The notes beneath the pieces are model-generated. The model was given only the letters and a program-made list of their open reading frames with translations, did no database searches and was not told the DNA's origin. DNA of 8,636 nt, taken from assembly GCA_017543415.1 (NCBI GenBank), contig JAFYGD010000182.1, positions 1 to 8,636 on the forward strand. Direction: 5' to 3'. Position numbers and translations under genes: made by a program. Positions 5,945 to 8,636 of the stretch are shown one piece after another (position 1 is the first letter of the stretch; each line of letters starts with the position of its first letter). The stretch comes from Eubacterium sp. (lineage in GTDB: Bacteria; Bacillota; Clostridia; Oscillospirales; Acutalibacteraceae).

Positions 5945-7789
5945 ATGAAAAAAGCGTTGTCGTTAGTTCTTTCTTTAATATTTGTTCTTTCGGTCCTTGC
6001 ACCGTTTTCCGCTTATGCGTCAAGCTATGAGCAGAAGCTGCGCGATAAGGGCTTTACCGAAGGTTATATAGCACCGCTTGCCGCGCTTCATAAAAAATAC
6101 CCTAACTGGGACTTTGAAGCGTTTAAAACAAACCTCAACTGGAAGAAAGCCGTTAACGGCGAACGCTCCGGTCATTCAAATCAGATTATTGAAAAATCCT
6201 CGGATTACGATGATTCCTATTATTGCAGCTGTGCAAGCTGTAAGCCAAACGGAAAGTACAGGTATGTTTACAGCGGATGCGTTTGCGCTTCAAGGGCGGC
6301 GGTTGAATATTTTATGGACCCTCGCAACTGGCTTGACGAAAAGCATATTTTCCAGTTCCAGTCCCACGCCTATAATTCCGAAGATTCAGTAAAAGGAGTT
6401 GAATCAATCCTTAAATATACCTGGATGAACGATTCATATATTACCTATAAGGATACAGAGGGCAATGACGTTACCTATTTAACCAAAAAAGGCAATAAGC
6501 TCAAGTATTCAAAGGGAATTATGCTTGCTGCCGAAAACAGCGGACTTTCCGCCTATTATATCGCTTCCCGTATTGTTAAGGAGGTAGGCTCTTCAAAGCC
6601 CACAGCAGCGGGCGTATGCGGAACGCGCCTACCTTTTAAAGGTATTTACAACTATTACAGTATCGGAGCCTCAGGCGGCGCCATGAGCGGCCTTGAATGG
6701 GCTTCGGGTTTCCTCAGAACAGAGGAAAAAACAACCCTTTATTCAGGTTATGATTCAACGAACAAAAAGGGAAAGGGAACAAAAACAACCCTTGCAAAGC
6801 ATCAGTATATGTCCTATATAGGAACCTACGGCGATTATTATAAGGTTCGTCTTTATTCCCAGAGCAGCTTTGCGGAAGGTCTTGTAGGCTATGTTAAAAC
6901 CTCCGCGTTAAGAACGGATTATTTCAACTATAACCGCCCGTGGACAAATCCGTATAAATCAATCCTCGGCGGCGCAAAGTATATTGCCGAAAAGTTTTTA
7001 ACCTATCAGAATACTACTTATCTTGAAAAGTTCAATGTAAACAGCGCTTCCGGCTCGCTTTACTCCCATGAGTATATGCAGAACGTTGACGCCGTTTCAA
7101 CCGAATCGGTAAGTACCTATAAGGCGTATAAGGACGCGGGCGTGCTTGACGAAAAGCATACGTTTTATATTCCCGTATTCAACAATATGCCGGGCGACAC
7201 AGCCGAGCCCGGTTCAAACGACGAAGGGCAGGAGGCTGCTTCAACAAAAGTAACCGGCTTAAAGCTTACGCGCAGAACCTGTGATTCAATGTCAGTTAAG
7301 TGGCTTTCGGTCAGCGGCGCGTCAAAGTACCACGTTCTTATTCATAACCTAACCAAGGATACGAAATTCAGCAAAAACGTAAGCGGGGAAAAAGCAACAA
7401 TTAACGGTCTTACTCCGGGTAATAAGTACCGAATACGCGTTAAGGCTTATGTTAACGGTAAGTACCGTGCGTATTCAAAAGCGCTTACCGCAAAGGCGGT
7501 TCCTATGCGCGGCGTTGTAAAATCGCTTACTTCGCCAAAAAAAGGTAAAATATATGCCTCGTGGAAAAAGAGGCCGAAAGCAAGCGGCTATCAGCTAAAA
7601 TACGCAAGGGATAAAAAGTTTAAAAACACCGTTGCAACAAAAACTTTCAATTCTTCGAAGTTAAGCTATACGGGCAAAGGCTTTACAACCGGCGTTACTT
7701 ACTACGTCAAAGTCCGTGCCTATACCGTAGTCAACGGCAAAAAGTATTACGGCAAATGGAGTAAAATTAAATCAGTTAAAAGCAAATAA
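5945..7789 (+). CDS. Secreted GH73/LytD-type N-acetylglucosaminidase with SH3-like and Fn3 domains
   Basis: The 614 residues begin with a Sec signal peptide (hydrophobic core 5-19, likely cut after Ala25 in AYA-SS). Residues 27-70 hold the short module LHKKYPNWDFEAF...LNW seen at the start of many clostridial LytD-like proteins. The glucosaminidase region runs from about 112 to 400: RAAVEYFMDPRNWL (117-130), GLSAYYIASRIVKEVG (200-215) with Glu213 as the probable catalytic acid, YNYYSIGASG (235-244), GGAKYIAEKF (342-351), TYLEKFNV (358-365) and YSHEYMQNV. Such enzymes cut N-acetylglucosaminyl bonds in peptidoglycan during growth or cell separation. Residues about 258-325 look like an SH3-like wall-binding domain set inside the catalytic region. 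A cluster Cys94, 96, 99, 112 and 114 is unusual. Two Fn3 domains (about 434-518 and 522-612) end the basic protein. The symbol is left blank, as several paralogues are usual. Confidence 0.88.
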   Translation: MKKALSLVLSLIFVLSVLAPFSAYASSYEQKLRDKGFTEGYIAPLAALHKKYPNWDFEAFKTNLNWKKAVNGERSGHSNQIIEKSSDYDDSYYCSCASCKPNGKYRYVYSGCVCASRAAVEYFMDPRNWLDEKHIFQFQSHAYNSEDSVKGVESILKYTWMNDSYITYKDTEGNDVTYLTKKGNKLKYSKGIMLAAENSGLSAYYIASRIVKEVGSSKPTAAGVCGTRLPFKGIYNYYSIGASGGAMSGLEWASGFLRTEEKTTLYSGYDSTNKKGKGTKTTLAKHQYMSYIGTYGDYYKVRLYSQSSFAEGLVGYVKTSALRTDYFNYNRPWTNPYKSILGGAKYIAEKFLTYQNTTYLEKFNVNSASGSLYSHEYMQNVDAVSTESVSTYKAYKDAGVLDEKHTFYIPVFNNMPGDTAEPGSNDEGQEAASTKVTGLKLTRRTCDSMSVKWLSVSGASKYHVLIHNLTKDTKFSKNVSGEKATINGLTPGNKYRIRVKAYVNGKYRAYSKALTAKAVPMRGVVKSLTSPKKGKIYASWKKRPKASGYQLKYARDKKFKNTVATKTFNSSKLSYTGKGFTTGVTYYVKVRAYTVVNGKKYYGKWSKIKSVKSK

Positions 7790-7817
7790 AAAAGAAGGGC
7801 TTGCGCCCTTCTTTTTT
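7788..7817. terminator. Two-way intrinsic terminator after the glucosaminidase gene
   Basis: Arms 7788-7800 and 7805-7817 (13 bases, core GAAGGGC/GCCCTTC, loop TTGC) have an A run on the left and a T run on the right, so the hairpin can end transcription from both sides. It fills nearly all of the 30 bases between the two stop codons. Confidence 0.93.
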
Positions 7818-7819
7818 TA

Positions 7820-8636
7820 TCAGGTTTTAATCTTAATTGTTACCGTTTTGGTAACCTTTGCATATTTAGCGTTTCCTGCATCTGTAACCTTAATCTTAAC
7901 CGAATAAGTCTTACCTGCCTTTAAGCCTTTCTTAACGGTAATATTACCGTTTTTAGCTACGCTGATGCCCTTAACCTTCTTTGAAATCTTGTAAGAAACT
8001 TTACCGTTCTTGTTCTTAACACTGTATAAGTTCTTGGCTTTAAAAGCCGTTGATTTAGCCGTTGTTTTAACTTTAAAAGACTTTTTCTTTGCGGTTACCT
8101 TAAAGGTGCTCATCTTAATTGATTCGGTCTTCTTTGAGCCGCATCTTGTGCAGGTGTATTCAAAAATGCCTGCCGCTTTTGCAGTAGCCTTTTTGGTTAC
8201 CTTGCCGGCATCCCATTTGTGACCTAACGCCTTTGTAAAGTTACTCTTGAGTTCTTTGCCGCAGGCGGCGCATTTGTCAAGCGTGTAGCCCTGTGCAGTA
8301 CAGGTGGGAGCAACAACGCTCTGTGTGAATACGTGGTTGATTGTAACCGGAATATTGCAGGTAACACCTTTATATCTCATATAAAGAGCGTTATCGGAAT
8401 CGGGAGACCATCTGTTCTCGTCCTGAAAATCGTAAAGAAGAACGTCGTGCTGATACAGCCTGTCATTTTCGTCTTCAACATTTTCAAAGTATGCGCCTAT
8501 TCCTCCGAAATCAAATTTAAGCGCATAAACCTTTTGCGTGTTGTCCTTGTAATTAACAGTCAGCGTAGACTCTGTAAAGTCCTTCTGTGACCAATCGTAG
8601 AAGCCTTCGGAATTTTCATCAAAAACAAGCTCGTTA
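7820..8636 (-). CDS. Surface protein with Ig-like domains and Cys-rich repeats (N-terminus cut by window edge)
   Basis: The frame is open to the right edge; 271 C-terminal residues are visible and the signal peptide and start lie off the window. The Met at 8380 is internal. Numbered from the edge: residues about 12-100 look like a bacterial Ig-like (Big_3-type) domain ending in ALYMRYKGVTCNIPVTI; 108-173 hold two Cys-rich repeats, first PTCTAQGYTLDKCAACG with an ALGHKW tail, then a degenerate AGIFEYTCTRCG; 178-271 form a lysine-rich Ig-like or cadherin-like domain (GNITVKKGLKAGKTYSVKI, KVTKTVTIKIKT). These repeats are common in exported proteins of gut Clostridia, often adhesins or wall proteins, but no enzyme domain is seen here. 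There is no LPXTG motif or dockerin at the C-terminus, so attachment may depend on charge or on the missing part. The function is unknown. Confidence 0.85.
   Translation of the reverse strand, partial: NELVFDENSEGFYDWSQKDFTESTLTVNYKDNTQKVYALKFDFGGIGAYFENVEDENDRLYQHDVLLYDFQDENRWSPDSDNALYMRYKGVTCNIPVTINHVFTQSVVAPTCTAQGYTLDKCAACGKELKSNFTKALGHKWDAGKVTKKATAKAAGIFEYTCTRCGSKKTESIKMSTFKVTAKKKSFKVKTTAKSTAFKAKNLYSVKNKNGKVSYKISKKVKGISVAKNGNITVKKGLKAGKTYSVKIKVTDAGNAKYAKVTKTVTIKIKT

Noticed and set aside
7839..7855. Hairpin GTTACC-GTTTT-GGTAAC as a second terminator
   Set aside because: It is a short stem with no T tract, lies in coding sequence, and is explained by the repeated Val-Thr codons of the protein.
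8378..8380. ATG at 8380 (minus) as the start of the surface protein
   Set aside because: The frame stays open to the window edge and the Met lies inside an Ig-like domain (ALYMRYKG); no signal peptide follows it.

Overview
The window looks like chromosomal DNA from a low-to-moderate GC Gram-positive anaerobe, probably a gut-type Clostridia member (Oscillospirales/Ruminococcaceae-like). The reasons are the strong AGGAGG-type ribosome binding sites, the sigma-A-like promoters, the COG1070-type ribulokinase in an araB-araA-araD order, and the lysine-rich Fn3/Ig-like exported proteins common in that group. The species-level guess is inference; no 16S or marker gene is present.

Layout. Positions 1-3671 (+) hold a tightly packed L-arabinose catabolic operon: the 3' part of an FGGY ribulokinase (araB, cut by the left edge), L-arabinose isomerase (araA) and L-ribulose-5-phosphate 4-epimerase (araD). 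Together they turn L-arabinose into D-xylulose 5-phosphate. Only 9 bases after araD, with no terminator between, comes an exported protein with two Ig-like, two Fn3 and one C-terminal VanW domain (3681-5342). A perfect hairpin at 5338-5374 ends this unit and also the convergent gene for a small Xre-type regulator (5370-5798, -).

The regulator and the next gene (5945-7789, +) are divergent, with back-to-back consensus promoters. The + gene encodes a secreted GH73/LytD-type glucosaminidase with an SH3-like insertion, a cysteine cluster and two C-terminal Fn3 domains. A second two-way terminator (7788-7817) separates it from the 3' part of a surface protein on the - strand (7820 to the right edge), which has an Ig-like domain, Cys-rich repeats and a very lysine-rich C-terminal Ig-like domain.

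Together, a sugar catabolism operon abuts a small cell-envelope region: a VanW protein, a peptidoglycan hydrolase, an Ig-like surface protein and a local regulator. The envelope proteins share Fn3/Ig-like modules rich in Lys. I see no CRISPR, tRNA, rRNA, insertion sequence or phage gene. The most unusual points are the VanW protein in the arabinose transcription unit, the domain make-up of the two exported Fn3 proteins, and the terminator that contains both stop codons of a convergent pair. I do not see a clearly new defence or mobile system. No stretch over 300 bases lacks a gene; the longest gap is 5799-5944, which holds the divergent promoters.
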